DNA of 64,000 nt from Daphnia pulex (taxonomy: Eukaryota; Arthropoda; Branchiopoda; Diplostraca; Daphniidae), in assembly GCF_021134715.1 (NCBI RefSeq), contig NC_060023.1, forward strand, positions 6,200,001-6,264,000. The letters run 5' to 3'. The translations under genes and the position numbers were made by a program. The notes beneath the pieces are model-generated. The model was not told the DNA's origin. It ran no database searches and saw nothing but the letters and a program-made list of their open reading frames with translations. Position 1 is the first letter of the stretch; each line of letters begins with the position of its first letter. Below, piece after piece: positions 31,501 to 43,350 of the stretch.

Positions 31501-32057
31501 GTTATTGAAAATTCGGCAACTATTCCATGTATATCTGTTGTTTGGTTCTAGTATCTGAGTTTGAAAACCTTGGGTTTTGATCTCGAGTAGAGATGGAAGC
31601 CTTGGTAGACGTTTCGTCGATGTGGCTCTCGAGGTGGGCTTCTATGAGGGTGAAGCATTCATTTGTGCTTGTGTTGACTTCTTTCTGCCATACGTCTTCG
31701 CCTGTGTTGTCTCTGTCAGGAAGAGCCCGGTTTTGCATGCTATTAAGTTTAGTACATTCGTGCAGAATTTCGACAAGTTTATATTGGTACACATTTAATA
31801 CTTTTCTGCTATTCCTCTCTTCCATATGGTGCATGATTCTAATCACCAATCTTGTATGCCACGCCTATTCGCTCGTCCTCAACCTTTTTTGGGTGTCTGG
31901 GCTCTCCCCTTTTTGGTCATTGTCTTCACGGGTAGCCATTAAAAGTTTGGTTTTGTTGTTGGATCGGATTGTGTTGATATTAACCGATTGTATCGTGTGG
32001 CCGTTGTACGAATAGTGTTGTACCGGAAAAATGGGTGAGAGTAATGGACGCGGCAAC

Positions 32058-32245
32058 TCAGGCTGGTAAACGACCGAACGTTCGCACGTCGGGGAGAAGG
32101 AATAGTTGGGCGATGATTCAGGTCAGAAAACGGCGATCGGGAGTTGATGACAGGGGAGATTCAGGCCGGTAAACGACTAAACGCTCTGGAGTGGGAAGTT
32201 TCAAGATTTGACTACGTGTTTCAGGCCGTTTGGCGACCGAATACT
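32058..32245. repeat. Four imperfect tandem repeats in the LTR-element leader
   Basis: Variants of TTCAGGCCGGTAAACGACCG begin at about 32058, 32119, 32162 and 32222. Each is followed by an A/T/G-rich tail of 40-60 bp. They lie between the proposed LTR and gag. Confidence 0.55.
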
Positions 32246-32503
32246 CTTACATTGGTGATGAATTCGACTTTTTGATCTTCTTTCCTTGTCATGTTGTCTG
32301 CCTACTTTGAGCCATCAACTTCGTTGTCTTTTCCCAGACTTCTGTAGTAGAGTAGAAAGATGATTGGGATGCTCTGAGATATGAGTGGTGGGGATCAAGT
32401 GCTAGGCACGGGATCGTCGCGTGGAGACCACGCGTTTGGCTTCTCTCTCAGTATAGTTCTGACTCATTGGGATTCTTTGTCTTTCAAGTCGATGCACCAA
32501 AAA

Positions 32504-32815
32504 TGTTCATAACTAATACTCAAGTTTTTATTATGCGGAGATTTTAAAGTTACAAAAGGGAGTCGGAAAAAGATGAAGCTTATTTTCTATTCTTTCTCCG
32601 TCGGATCTTGGTTTTTGTCTGCTGCCCTGATGATTCTTTCCCCCACTTTAGTACTACTGCTCGCCGATCCTTAATCGCCATCATTTAAGAGCAGTGGTTA
32701 GTGCAAGGGGGACGGGGAATTAAGATGCATCTTCAACAATCAGGCTCAGTCGATACAGAACTTCCTTGTGCAGTTGCAGTTTATCAACAACTGCAGTAGC
32801 TCACCACATCCTACA
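32504..32815 (-). repeat. Putative LTR of the retrotransposon fragment
   Basis: 312 bp with TG...CA ends, an AATAAA signal on the minus strand at about 32535, and primer-site-like DNA just outside its 3' end. No second copy is present in the window to confirm the borders. Confidence 0.45.
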
Positions 32816-32856
32816 CTACTCCAGATTACCACTTTGAGGTTCTCAAATACTGCTTT

Positions 32857-32880
32857 GTTCTAAGCCAAAGGGCTTAGAAC
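32857..32880. repeat. Perfect 10-bp hairpin
   Basis: GTTCTAAGCC and GGCTTAGAAC pair perfectly around the loop AAAG, just outside the proposed LTR. No T run follows. Confidence 0.8.
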
Positions 32881-34380
32881 AGAGAACCATCATCTTTTAA
32901 GGACACACTCTTGGGGATTAAACTCTCAAATCTACTGTCAAAGCATTGGAATTCAAGCTAAACTTCCCTAAGAGCCCCACTTGAAAAGTTATTTTGACTG
33001 GTCATTTGAAATAAGACATTCCAAAAGCCTTGAGTAAGTTCATTATGGTACACGTGAAATGGAACCCTACTCATAAATCACAACTTCTTCAAATACAGTT
33101 TCTAAGGGTAGTGGACCTATTTTGGCTAGATTTGACTTCATTAAGTTTAATATAAATGATGATTTATAAGGCTCAGACAATATTGATTTTCTTGTGCACT
33201 TCATCAACAGCCTTGCCTGCTGCTTAATCAAATATTGAAAACTAAACAAGAAAAGTAATTTCTTATAGACAGGAGACTAAATTCACCTTTCACGATGACC
33301 ATTACTTTATAATTGATAAAAACAAAGGGATGACTGCAATAATACCATTTTTTAGGCCATAGGAACCTTGGCAATCATTCTTTTTGTTAAAAGTCTACAA
33401 ACAGTTGATGGCAAAAAAAGAAGATTTCAAATAAAGAGTTATTAACCTTAATTGTCGTCGCTTTAGATATTGTTTTTGAAAACATCCGGCACATGGATGT
33501 TGCGTTTACAGGATTCAGTGACAAGAAAAAGTTTTTAGGGTTTTTCAGGTCTCAATAGGGTCTTTCTAGAGTAATTTTTTTTAATTTTGCAAAACATGCG
33601 TCTAAATTGCGATAGCGTTCGGAATTGGGAGGTTAAAGTATACGGCGATTCAACGTTTGTTCTTGGTGCTGTGAGTGCTTTTATGTTCATTTCTAGTTGC
33701 GTATCTGACCGTCACAGATATCTCGTGTTTTTAACCTACTTATTTGATTTTCTAAATGTTCTTGCTTTTGTATCATCTGTGGTCATGGAATCAAGAACAG
33801 TGATGGCACCATACGAAAACCGTGTATCTTGAAGTTCAACTTGTGGATGCCAGTTTGAAAGAGGGTGAAGTAATAATACTATTGTGTAGACGTCGTATTT
33901 TATTGAATTATCTAGGTTTTATAATTAGGTTCCAGTCAGTTTATTGGGTACCACTGCAAACGATGTGCGTCGCCATCCTGGGTGTACCATAAAACTGAAG
34001 TCCGCTTTTGTCGTAAGTGATGAAGGACATCTCAGTTTAAAGGCTACTATGGATAACGAAGTTTTTTTAAATTTTATAGATATGTTACCTATGTTCTTTT
34101 TAAATCGTGCATCTGTTGTACAGTTTGATCCTAAGACTGATGCTGCTCAATATTTAATTCTTTGTTTGAATGCGGAAAAGCGTCACAGATGTGAGTGATT
34201 GCTATACTGAAGATGTTGTATTCATGGAAGATGAGGTTTCCAAAGAAATTTTTTTTCACTATATTGAAGATGTATTAATGGAATATGAGGATTCAAGAAA
34301 ACAATTTTGGTGTTCTATAGGCCCTACTCAAAATGTTATATTCACGGAAAACGAGGGTTCGAGAGAAAACTTAGCTTTTT
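32881..34380. other. 1.5 kb with coding-like fragments only
   Basis: Plus-strand frames at 33587-33832, 33944-34198 and 34170-34439 have protein-like composition but no known domain. The last contains three imperfect repeats of a unit like EDVVFMEDEVSKEIFF. They could be worn parts of the non-LTR element whose 3' end follows. Confidence 0.3.
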
Positions 34381-34830
34381 ATGAATCACGCCAATATCCT
34401 GTCTCAGTCCTCGCGTACTATTTCTGGGGAAATTCCTGAAAGAATTTTGACATTCTATAAACCTGTTGACACCTCTCTGCTCCTTTATAGAGATAAATTA
34501 CTCCGCTCAGAAATTCTTAATCTATGGAATCGAATTTGGTCTAATTCTTCCACTGTACAAACACGGCTGTTCTTTCCCTCAGTGGAAACAGCTTTTATCC
34601 TAGATTCGTCGTTAACCCCTTTTTTCTAAGCAGTCTCTCAGGTAACTGCATTCTAAACAAGTTCCTATTCAAGATCAAAAGAAATCAATCACCTCTCTGT
34701 TCCTGTTTGTCCGGCGATGAAGAAGATATCAATCATGTGATCTTTGTCTGTACCAAGTACAACGTTTCCAGAGAGGTCATTTTTGAATGAGCAACCAATC
34801 TGAACCTGTTGTGGCCAGTCCCACTTAAAG
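34381..34830 (+). mobile_element. 3' part of a non-LTR retrotransposon ORF (RNase H end and Cys/His tail)
   Basis: Broken frames read SEILNLWNRIWSNSSTVQTR followed by LFFPSVETAF, then NKFLFKIKRNQSPLC...GDEEDINHVIFVCTKYN. This order (a W-N-x-W-x-S...TR-FFP segment, then a C-x2-4-C...H...C finger) is the usual end of ORF2 in R1/jockey/I-like non-LTR elements. At least two frameshifts separate the pieces. The preceding reverse transcriptase is not recognisable. Confidence 0.55.
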
Positions 34831-35976
34831 TTTTCCCTGAGCACAAATTCCTGTGGCCCTCCTTTATCAATTTTCGATCACCTAGTTCGCTTTAAACTTC
34901 AGATTTGATCTCTCTCTTTTTTTCTCCTCTTCTTTTCTCTGCCTATCATAGTATCTGGCTACATCCTAGCAATGCCGAATCCATCTGATCGATACTGGGT
35001 CGATTTATGGCGAGTACCAGCACTCCAATCAGACTAAAAAAAAAAACGTTCACTCTTAAAAGTTCGTTCTGTATAGTCACGGGTTCAGCTAGCTCCGACC
35101 AGAGTAGAGCAGAGTCAGTCTTAAAAGAGCGGTCCCGTTTTTGGACGAGGAGCCAGGTTTGTTTCCTGGAAACGGCATTTGTCAGTACTGATTTCGCTAC
35201 GCTTGCTTTTGCACACGTATTACCAATACCTGCCTTTTTCTCTTCTCTCTATCTAATTCCAACGTCGCTTCAACCGGAGAGAACTAGTTTCACTAAACTT
35301 CCCAGCAAACTCCGGGACGAGAAGCGCACAAATCTTTCTTCTCTTGATCCCGTACGCCTGATCTCTACATCCCAAATCAAATCCAAAAGTTGTTCTGGTC
35401 CTCTGTCAATTGTTGATGTCTCGTTTCTTTTATTGGCGATAATCATGTAAATACACAGGCAACAGTCGTCTTACGAGTATACACCTTTTAATTTTAAAAA
35501 ATGAATCGCGAGTGTTGCAAAGGAAATACACAGAGAAGAATCCGGTTTGTGTGCAAGATAGAGACACGAATAGGGCTGTAACATGGAGCTAAATGGGTGT
35601 TTTTTTTACATGAGTTGCCTACATGGTTTTTTTTCAAACACGGGCTTGATCGGGATGGGCAAAAGCGAAAAATGATTGCCCCACGGGACACAAAAAATTT
35701 ACCAGCTCGGGTCACAGCCGTGGGATAAAAATCAGTTCAAAGACACTTTTTTTAAGTTGATCAATAGATTTTTCAATAAATATTGCGCAATATTTATTGC
35801 TTAACGTTTAAAAATTGTATACTTAGTCAAACAACATTGATAAAAGAAAAATGTTATCGATGTTTAAAATATCCTAGTTAACTATCTTATTAAACAAACT
35901 TCCCTAAAATTCCCTAAATTTCTATTTAATCTTCTTCTTCATGCAGTGACACGTCATTGCTGTCTTTTTAAAGAGA
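34831..35976. other. 1.1 kb, no gene recognised
   Basis: A 147-codon plus frame at 35007-35450 is Ser/Thr-rich without any domain, and is probably fortuitous or part of a 3' untranslated tail of the upstream retroelement. The rest is AT-rich. Confidence 0.25.
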
Positions 35977-36139
35977 CGTTTAGACTACAGGGTTTTTGAG
36001 CGTTTTACGTACTACGTTTAACGTATTTTCGGTTACAGCTACCGTTTCATCACAACGGAAAGTAAGTTACCTTCCACGTTAAGGTTGCTAAAACCAATTT
36101 TATGTTGTACATAATACGTAAGACGCTGTAGTCTGAACG
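35977..36139. mobile_element. MITE-like element, 163 bp
   Basis: CGTTTAGACTACAG at the left end and CTGTAGTCTGAACG at the right end are inverted repeats with one mismatch. Pairing continues weakly inward (GCGTTTTACGTACTACGT against GTACATAATACGTAAGACGC). No clear target duplication was found, and there is no coding capacity. Confidence 0.6.
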
Positions 36140-36149
36140 ATACTTAACA

Positions 36150-36330
36150 TTCCTTGGCGTCCTTTTCTACCATCTATCCTACTTTTCACTAAGAAATTCT
36201 CGTAGAACATTTGGCGACAATTTTTTTAGGTCTTCCTTGAGGCGAGGTGAGGCGAGCCATATTGCACAACAAGCTTTGCAATGTGACTACTAAAAGGCAC
36301 TACTGCTCGGGTTGACCCGCGGACCCAGCA
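36150..36330. repeat. Dispersed repeat copy B
   Basis: Inverted partner of the repeat at 16725-17000, sharing CCTACTTTTCA, GAAATTCTCGTAGA and TTTTTTAGGTCTT. It abuts the MITE-like element. Confidence 0.55.
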
Positions 36331-36339
36331 ATACGCCAT

Positions 36340-37228
36340 GGAGCGTATCGGAGCAGAATCCGTTCTCGGTCGAAGTCTGTGTTGTCCCAGTAGGTCCGGG
36401 GGGATTAAAAGGCTTTCCAAAGTTTCTGACTTTGCTTTTGCGTCGTCTGAAAATGGGAAAATTAAGCCCCATCCACTGAAAATTGTGGAGGGTACGTTTT
36501 GAAATGGGAGGGGCTTACTCCAACTTTAAATTGGAATTTTACAAACTCGGGTGCATTAAAAAAAATGCTTTAAATGCTTTACGAATCAGCGTGAAAAACT
36601 GAGTATACCAATGATTATTTAAACAAAATCCCTTATTTTTGCACCGACCCACCTTTATTTTTGCACCACCAGATTGTGTCTAATCATTTTTCGCTTTAAT
36701 TGAACAGGCAACTTGTTCAATCTGACCTCTGGGGCTCTAGGCTCTACAAACCCACTTAACCTATGGTCTCGCAGACTTTTAACAGAGGAAAAATTGGCTG
36801 GTGATCGGGATTCACTATTAGAAGGCTTAGCAATACCAGACAAAAATTTTACAGCTTCAGCTGTTTAAGCTGCAACGAGGATGCAAGCTTCACATGGCAC
36901 ACTCTTAAGATGCGGATCTTTGGGCTTTAGGCTCTGAAGGCCACTCACAATTATTCCATTTTAGTTTCGTCGTCTAGAAGCTATGTTACCCTAGGCCATA
37001 CCAAGGAAAATGCCTTTTTCATGCTTCCAAAACGCAAAGGTAATCGTCAAAGTGGTTCACTGGTATGGGGAAGATTATTATTAGCGGCATTGCTGATTGC
37101 AACATTCGACTCCCTGCCTTCAGGCCTCAAGGAATGTTATCACAATGAAGATCGAATTAGGAAATTCAAAGCAATGCTCATTAGGGAATGACTAATAAGG
37201 AAATTAGAATCACAGTAAGCAGACTTTT
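36340..37228. other. 0.9 kb with undetermined coding-like fragments
   Basis: A minus frame at 36655-36843 (62 codons, Arg/Ser-rich) and a plus translation at about 36950-37190 (SYVTLGHTKENAFFMLPKRK) look protein-like. The latter vaguely recalls tyrosine-recombinase fragments of DIRS-type elements, but not enough to call. Confidence 0.25.
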
Positions 37229-37960
37229 AAACCGGACGAACCTGGGGCAAAATTGATGTTTGGGGGGCCTATAAGAATTCGATAACATTTCTTGTACATG
37301 TTGTTCGTTAAAGAATCGGCAAATACCTTAAGTATTTAATTACGGTTTGGAAACGGAGGCGGAAGGACGGAACGGTTTCACAGCCCCAAATCAAGGGTTT
37401 AACCTCCTCGACTTTCTGCAAAAGATTTTGCAATTTTGCGTTTTATGTCATCATGGCCGTCCTGGTAGAGTTTTGTCATCACGTTTATCATGTTCTCCAG
37501 TTGAGCGTCGCTGGCTGATGCGTCAAATTTAATTTGGGGGGCTCTAGATTCGATTGCTGCCATAGCAACAGTCGGCCAAGTGATCGGTTTAACTTTTGAT
37601 GAAAAGACTACCACATAATCTGGAAAACAAAAGAGAAACAGGATTAATACACATGTCAATATGCTTCAGTGTTGTTTTTTTTGTTGCCTATTTTTACTTT
37701 CTGGTGACGGGGTATTCCATAAGTATAGTCAGCGAGAAATTATGAGAGCATTCCTCTTTTTCTTTATCCGCAACTGTTGCCGCCGGAAATGGGTGACAAT
37801 GCCACGTTTTTTTCAAAAAATGAATTAGGCGACCCGAAAGTAATCGCATCAAAGACTGTCAAAATTTGGCAACAGTAGTGCTACATGGTTTATTGCTCAA
37901 CAGTTATCATCAACTTTTGATTATCGACTGACTTTCTGGTCAAGTACAGTGCTTAAATTG
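37229..37960. repeat. Dispersed repeat copy 1 (interrupted)
   Basis: 37229-37275 matches 43691-43740 (AAACCGGACGAACCTGGG, then GGGGGGCCTATAAG), and 37705-37960 matches 43760-44000 (TCCGCAACTGTTGCCGCC and GAACTAGGCGACCCG variants). About 430 bp of unrelated DNA containing a CacyBP-like fragment sits between, absent from the 43.7-kb copy. Confidence 0.7.
37399..37560 (-). pseudogene. Calcyclin-binding-protein-like C-terminal (SGS) fragment
   Basis: The minus-strand translation ends with MINVMTKLYQDGHDDIKRK followed by IAKSFAESRGG and a stop. This resembles the SGS-domain tail of CacyBP/SIP proteins (a hydrophobic helix, the sequence LY-x-DG-DD-KR, then an A/W-ESR helix). No CS domain or other exons were found nearby, so it is a stray exon or retro-fragment within a repeat. 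The resemblance is from memory of the family. Confidence 0.4.
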
Positions 37961-38591
37961 ACTGTTTATCCCTTTGGCGTAAAGTTTTGTTATGGTCTCA
38001 CATAAAACCAGTGAGACAGTCACTCAAACGAAGCAAACCACCACGAAAACGAAAAAAGAAAATTACTACAACAACGAGAGTTGTGCGAAACCATGTGACC
38101 ACTCGACGAATCACGCCAACGCCACAAACAAACATCCAAAAAATTCCGACAGCAGCCACTGGGAATAAATTAAAAATAAGCTGGAGAAGCGGCCAACGTT
38201 GCAACATCTCAAAAAGAAATAAAAGTTAGCAAATAGAAGGTAGTACGACCAAATTAAATTTGCTACTTTCCAAAATATTCCCAGTGAAACAAAAAAATTG
38301 TGATTCATCCAATAGCAATAAACAATCACAGACCCATCACATGTGTACATGTGATTATTTGAGAAAACAAAATAAATTAAAAAACACAAAAAAAAAATTC
38401 AAATCCGTGAATGAACGCCAATGTATTGATGTTGAGTGCATTGGAAACCCAACCGCAAGTACATCTACACTTCTGCGTATTGATGGAAACAAAAGAAAAA
38501 CAAGACATTCAAATCAAATTTTTTTTCTCATCTCTTGGGAGAAACAGCTAGTGGATTATTTGTGCGACTGAGTTAATGGGAAAACAGGATA
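37961..38591. other. 0.6 kb, no gene recognised
   Basis: Lys/Thr/Asn-rich frames on the plus strand without a known domain. A splice acceptor (AAAACAG, at about 38584-38590) precedes the WD40 exon. Confidence 0.25.
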
Positions 38592-40903
38592 ATGGAGCAG
38601 CTTGACGATTATCGAACTAAACAGAAACGCGACTGCGACTATCGTGAATTTGACGGTGCTCGCTTAGTCGGGATTAGTCCTACAGATCAATGGCAATCAT
38701 TCAACATCTTTAATCCGGAAATTTGCGTCTGGGATACGACAACAAGGGCTCTGGTAACTCTTTTGAAATGTAACGTTAACTTATGTTTGCTTTATTTATA
38801 GTGCTATTCTCAATCGATATTTCTTTAGCTGTGTGTGATAGCTGCAGACTCCCTGGGCATTGAGGAAGAGGAGTGTAACAACGGAAACGACGAACTTACC
38901 TTGGCTTTCGGACCGAGTCTTTGGAACAATCTTTTATTATCATGCTACACCAAAGTACAGATTTTTTTTTTCTTGCCAAAACACTTTCCTCCGCTAGATT
39001 AACGCCATTTTTTCCTTATTAGCCAACGAATGAGACAATAGGTAGCTCCACTTGGACTCTAACTTTGAGACGCCTTCTGGCGTGCGTAGGCAAAGGAGCA
39101 ACGTTGCTGCATAAGACGGCCATTAATGCCTTCCCAGGTGTCCTTTGTAGACTCTTTGTGGACGACATGTACTTCCTACTTTGCTTTAAGCGATTCGATC
39201 CTGGGTCTGCGGCTTTCACTGTTGAAATCCGGAACACGACGTCTTTCGAATAACCAACAACATCAGGAGCGATACCCCCAACTGCTCTCTTGATTCGTAC
39301 TATTCTTCGGGATTGTTGGTCACTCGCCGGACGAAATCGTTCAGGTAACTGTAGCACAGCAAACGCAAAGATATCGAATGATGTTTCAAACCGAACTCGG
39401 CCTTTTCTCATTTCAGCATTTGGGATGTAGGAACGGGTGAACACATTTTCTAAATGGAGGAGCGAGAAAGACTCGTCTCGATCCGGTATGTATCATATAC
39501 ATTTTTTTTTTCAAGTCAAGGTGTGTGATTCATTTATAATTATTTTTTTCCCCTTCACTTAGATTGGTTGCGAACAAGTACGTCGTCAGCTGTGACTACT
39601 CGTGTCGAATTGGAATTTGGGATCTCCAATCGATTATACGACCAAAAGGTGGTCCCAATGCTGTACGACTACTGAAGACAATTCCATCTCTTCCATGCCC
39701 GTATCCGCATTCGAGATTTGCTGTAGCTTTGGCCGCAGACGAGTTTCAGATCGCCGTTGTCGCTCAATGTGGTCGTCGCTCGTACAGTTTACTGCTCAAA
39801 AACTTTTTGGCTGCCGCCAAAAAGACGACACAGTGGAATTTTTGTTTTGTTTTGCAGCTGTTGCTCAAAGTGGCCTCCATTAATTTAAGTCTATAGGCAA
39901 CTGTGGGCGACATAGAAATTTCCTTCTTTTAATGTTAGCAATTTCCTGTTTTTTTTACGGTATGAACAGCATTTCATGTGTGGGCTCAGAACATTGTATG
40001 ACAAATAAACCGGTATCTCCGAGCCCGTCAAGGGCCAAGCCTCAGTCAGCCTAGTTTATTGTGTGAGTTCTCTACTGTCAAAGACCTTCCCCTTGTAGGC
40101 GAAGGAGCAACGTTGCTGCATAAGACGGCCATTAATGCCTTCCCAGGTGTCCTTTGTAGACTCTTTGTGGACGACATGTACTTCCTACTTTTCTTTAAGC
40201 GATTCGATCCTGGGTCTGCGGCTTTCACTGTTGAAATCCGGAACACGACGTCTTTCGAATAACCAACAACATCAGGAGCGATACCCCCAACTGCCCTCGT
40301 GATTCGTACTATTCTTCGGGATTGTTGGTCACTCGCCGGACGAAATCGTTCAGGTAACTGTAGCACAGCAAACGCAAAGATATCGAATGATGTTTCAAAC
40401 CTAACTCGGCCTTTTCTCATTTCAGCATTTGGGATGTAGGAACGGGTGAACACATTTTCTAAATGAAGGAGCGAGAAAGACTCGTCTCGATCCGGTATGT
40501 ATCATATACATTTTTTTTTCAAGTCAAGGTGTGTGATTCATTTATAATTGTTTTTTTCCCCTTCACTTAGATTGGTTGCGAACAAGTACGTCGTCAGCTG
40601 TGACTACTCGTGTCGAATTAGAATTTGGGATCTCCAATCGATTATACGACCAAAAGGTGGTCCCAATGCTGTACGACTACTGAAGACAATTCCATCTCTT
40701 CCATGCCCGTATCCGCATTCGAGATTTGCTGTAGCTTTGGCCGCAGACGAGTTTCAGATCGCCGTTGTCGATCAATGTGGTCGTCGCTCGTACAGTTTAC
40801 TGCTCAAAAACTTTTTGGCTGCCGCCAAAAAGACGGCACAGCGGATTTTTTTTTTGTTTTGCAGCTGTTGCTCAAAGTGGCCTCCATTAATTTAAGTCTA
40901 TAG
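38592..40903 (+). pseudogene. WD40-repeat gene with duplicated 3' exons and premature stops
   Basis: Exon a (38592-38753) contains PEICVWDTTTRAL. Exon b starts at 38829, in phase (LCVIAADSLGIEEEE). Further exons contain SIWDVGTGEHIF (about 39414-39450) and, after a GT-AG intron (39486-39562), VVSCDYSCRIGIWDLQS. The three xxWD signatures are those of WD40 repeats, which build a beta-propeller binding platform. The 3' block is present twice (39.09-40.10 and 40.10-41.10 kb). In both copies an in-frame TAA follows GEHIF, before the next exon, so the defect predates the duplication, or the reading needs another splice. AATAAA signals are at 40004 and 41013. No family beyond WD40 is recognised. Confidence 0.6.
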
Positions 40904-41097
40904 GCAACTGTGGGCTACATAGAAATTTCCTTCTTTTAATGTTAGCAATTTCCTGTTTTTTTACGTTATGAACAGCATTTCATGTGTGGGCTCAGAACAT
41001 TGTATGACAAATAAACCGGTATCTCTGAGCCCGTCAAGGGCCAAGCCTCAGTCAGCCTAGTTTATTGTGTGAGTTCTCTACTGTCAAAGACCTTGCC
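39085..41097. repeat. Recent ~1-kb tandem duplication
   Basis: 39088-40098 recurs at 40097-41097 with an offset of 1009 bp and only scattered differences, e.g. GTCGCTCAATG/GTCGATCAATG and CTCTCTTGATTCG/CCCTCGTGATTCG. The junction words CTACTGTCAAAGACCTT occur at the end of each copy. This pattern suggests unequal crossing over within the WD40 gene. Minus-strand frames of ~140 codons in each copy are shadows of this exon. Confidence 0.9.
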
Positions 41098-41121
41098 CGT
41101 TATTTTGCCCATGCTCTAGTA

Positions 41122-41278
41122 TGAGACTCCACATTGCCAGTTCTAAGAAAAAACAGCAGAAAATTGTTGTTTTGATTTGGGTCCCTGGTGGTCAAAGTTG
41201 GAATCAAGGGCTGGGTATTGGTCGCTTCGGGACTTTCACCAAAACGTCGTTTCTTAGAACTGGCAAGGTGGGGTCTCA
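41122..41278. mobile_element. MITE-like element with 29-bp inverted ends
   Basis: Ends 41122-41150 (TGAGACTCCACATTGCCAG, then TTCTAAGAAA) and 41250-41278 are inverted repeats with 3 mismatches in 29. The 99-bp centre is non-coding. No target duplication could be defined. It lies immediately after the tandemly duplicated WD40 block. Confidence 0.75.
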
Positions 41279-43157
41279 GGTCAAGTTCCCGAAATCTGGC
41301 AACTTTTCAGAAAGGTACACTGGGTAGTCACTTTTTCCTGTAGAGGCTTATGGAGCGATGTTCCTCCTTCTTCTCATCCTTCGTGGCTTGGCGTTCAGGA
41401 CTCTTTAACCGCAGAACGCACTACCGGTTTCAAACTAAGCAGCAGTTGATTCAATGATTGCGTCTGCAATCGTTCAACTTGTATGCAGCCAGGCGAAAAG
41501 TGAAGAGGGCAAAACTGACAATCATGGTTTAATTAGTAAAGACCTCAACGTGACATTGTACGACTCTAATTGCATCTTTGATACGCAGGTTTTGAAAAAG
41601 AACATGAAGCAATTTGAGGAAAAGTTTGTGGCACTAAATCACTTTTAGCTTGAGATATTGATAACAGTTAAAGTCTAGCCAACCGACGCGGTAAATTGAA
41701 ATCTTCCAGCACCGAACATGCATTCACCCGCCAAAAGTGCGCCGACACCCATGCATAACACTACTGGCGCTCGTCTGTGTGACGTAATTCTTTCCAAGTT
41801 TAAAGGAAAAACAAAACATAATTCGAAAATGTAATACTTAATGGGAAAAGTTTGGGTGTAAAGAATACAGCTTTTTCTATTCAATTATTTCTTGTCTACT
41901 CTTCTGCCACGATATCATGCGACCTACTTGTTCGCAACCTTTGAATAATGACTTTGAGTTGTTTCATTTTTTAGGTCGGTGTTCTTTTCTGTCGTCTGCT
42001 TTCAAATGTTCACTCATTCTTGTGCAAACAGGCAAAGACGCGATAGCCTACCAAAAGTCCCATAAAAAAACATTGGAATACTACAAAAATAATTTGATTT
42101 TTTGAACGAGTGAATAACAAAAGTTAAGAGATGCAACACTTCAATTTCGATGTCTCTGGTCGAGACTACATCGTGGATCAGCATGAAAACACATTTAGCA
42201 CACGTTTTCAGTTGACTTGTTGATTACGAAATTTTACGTAACCCAAGTTGAATGTGACAATTGCCACTATTCCCATCACACTGTTGGTAGTCGACAAACT
42301 ACTAACAATGCGAGACTACCTGTCGCTCTCCAGCAATCACGTATGCCACCGTCGGCAATTTGTAGATAACCAGTCAGACTTGAAACTAACTTTAGGAGAG
42401 GCGTAGAAGCGTTCAAATAACAAAATAACTTGAAAGATAAACTCAAGTTTCGACAGTGATGGCTTCTGCATATTATTTCTTTTGGCTTTTGTTTTGACGA
42501 GCGAGTGAATGAATGACGTCAAATCTTTGAATTTGTAATTGCTGTAAAAAAATGAAACGTCTAAAAGGTATACAGACGCCGAATGCGAAGATGTGCAGAC
42601 GACGGATGGCCAATCAAAAAACATGTCTGAAAATTTTTGATTTCCTGTCGACGCAGATTCCGTGTGTGTTTTTCATCCGGAAGTCGCCGAAAGTAAAAGT
42701 GATGTAACTTCCTCTCCGACTAGTATATTTTCTTCCCGTGCAGACTGACCATAACCATGATGATGTCTGAGCGTGAGCGACGCTCACACATCTGTCCGAC
42801 GTCGAGTAGCTTGCTGTCGTCGTTTCTCCAATCGCACGAGTGCCGCTGTTCCATGGCAAAATATACATCTACTAAATAGATATAGGGTGAGAAGTAGTAG
42901 GCTATAGACTTACGCCAGAGAGAGTGCCCAGCTTAACTTTTTCGATGCAAGCCCGACTTCTTCATGTTTGTACACAGCTGGTAGATCGGGTGAGAATCTA
43001 GCTAGACGATTGCCTCAGCGGGAGACTGTCAAATTCATTCGGTTCATCAGCGCAGGGTTTATAGTGACTTGTTTTTTAGAGCCTCATTATAAATACAACC
43101 AATAGGTGTAGACAGCGACAAATGTCCATTTACATCTATTTATACCTTTATTTTGTA
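41279..43157. other. 1.9 kb without a supportable gene
   Basis: Short frames on both strands without domains. Nothing repetitive apart from the repeat copy that starts at 43158. Confidence 0.25.
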
Positions 43158-43350
43158 TCCGCAACTGTTGCCGCCAGTAGTTACTGATAATGCCAGATTT
43201 TTTAAAGCATGAACTAGACGACCCGTAAGTTATCCTATCGAGTAGTGTCAAAAATCGGCAGCGGTGATGCTAGATAGGTAGATGGAATGCGGAAGTAATT
43301 AGAGTTTATCATCAGCCCACTTTCTGCTGTGCGATGCTATTAATAACCGG
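43158..43350. repeat. Dispersed repeat copy 2
   Basis: Begins TCCGCAACTGTTGCCGCC and ends CCCACTTTCTGCTGTGCGATG, then CTATTAA. It is collinear with 43813-44005 and with 37767-37960. Copies 2 and 3 are direct repeats 655 bp apart. Confidence 0.8.

Larger units (their letters stand above)
31520..32815 (-). mobile_element. LTR retrotransposon fragment with gag-like region
   Basis: On the minus strand a putative LTR starts TGTAGGATGTGGTGAGC at 32815 and ends AGTATTAGTTATGAACA at 32504, with AATAAA about 28 bp before its end. It is followed by TTTTTGGTGCATCGAC, a plausible primer site. The leader holds four imperfect repeats (see 32058-32245). A gag-like start is MATREDNDQKGESPDTQ (ATG at 31938), which hits a stop and resumes in another frame as MEERNSRKVLNVYQYKLVEI...CTKLN (31827 on), ending at 31520. 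Pol and the second LTR are absent. The LTR/leader/gag order is seen; the gypsy-type assignment is a guess. Confidence 0.5.

Noticed and set aside
35007..35450. 147-codon plus-strand frame
   Set aside because: Ser/Thr-rich without domain or splice context, downstream of a retroelement 3' end; probably fortuitous.
36950..37190. Tyrosine-recombinase-like fragment
   Set aside because: The resemblance is a few residues (LGHTK...PKRK); no catalytic residues could be identified.
39019..40453. Two ~140-codon minus-strand frames in the WD40 duplication
   Set aside because: They are shadows; the WD signatures and splice sites lie on the plus strand.
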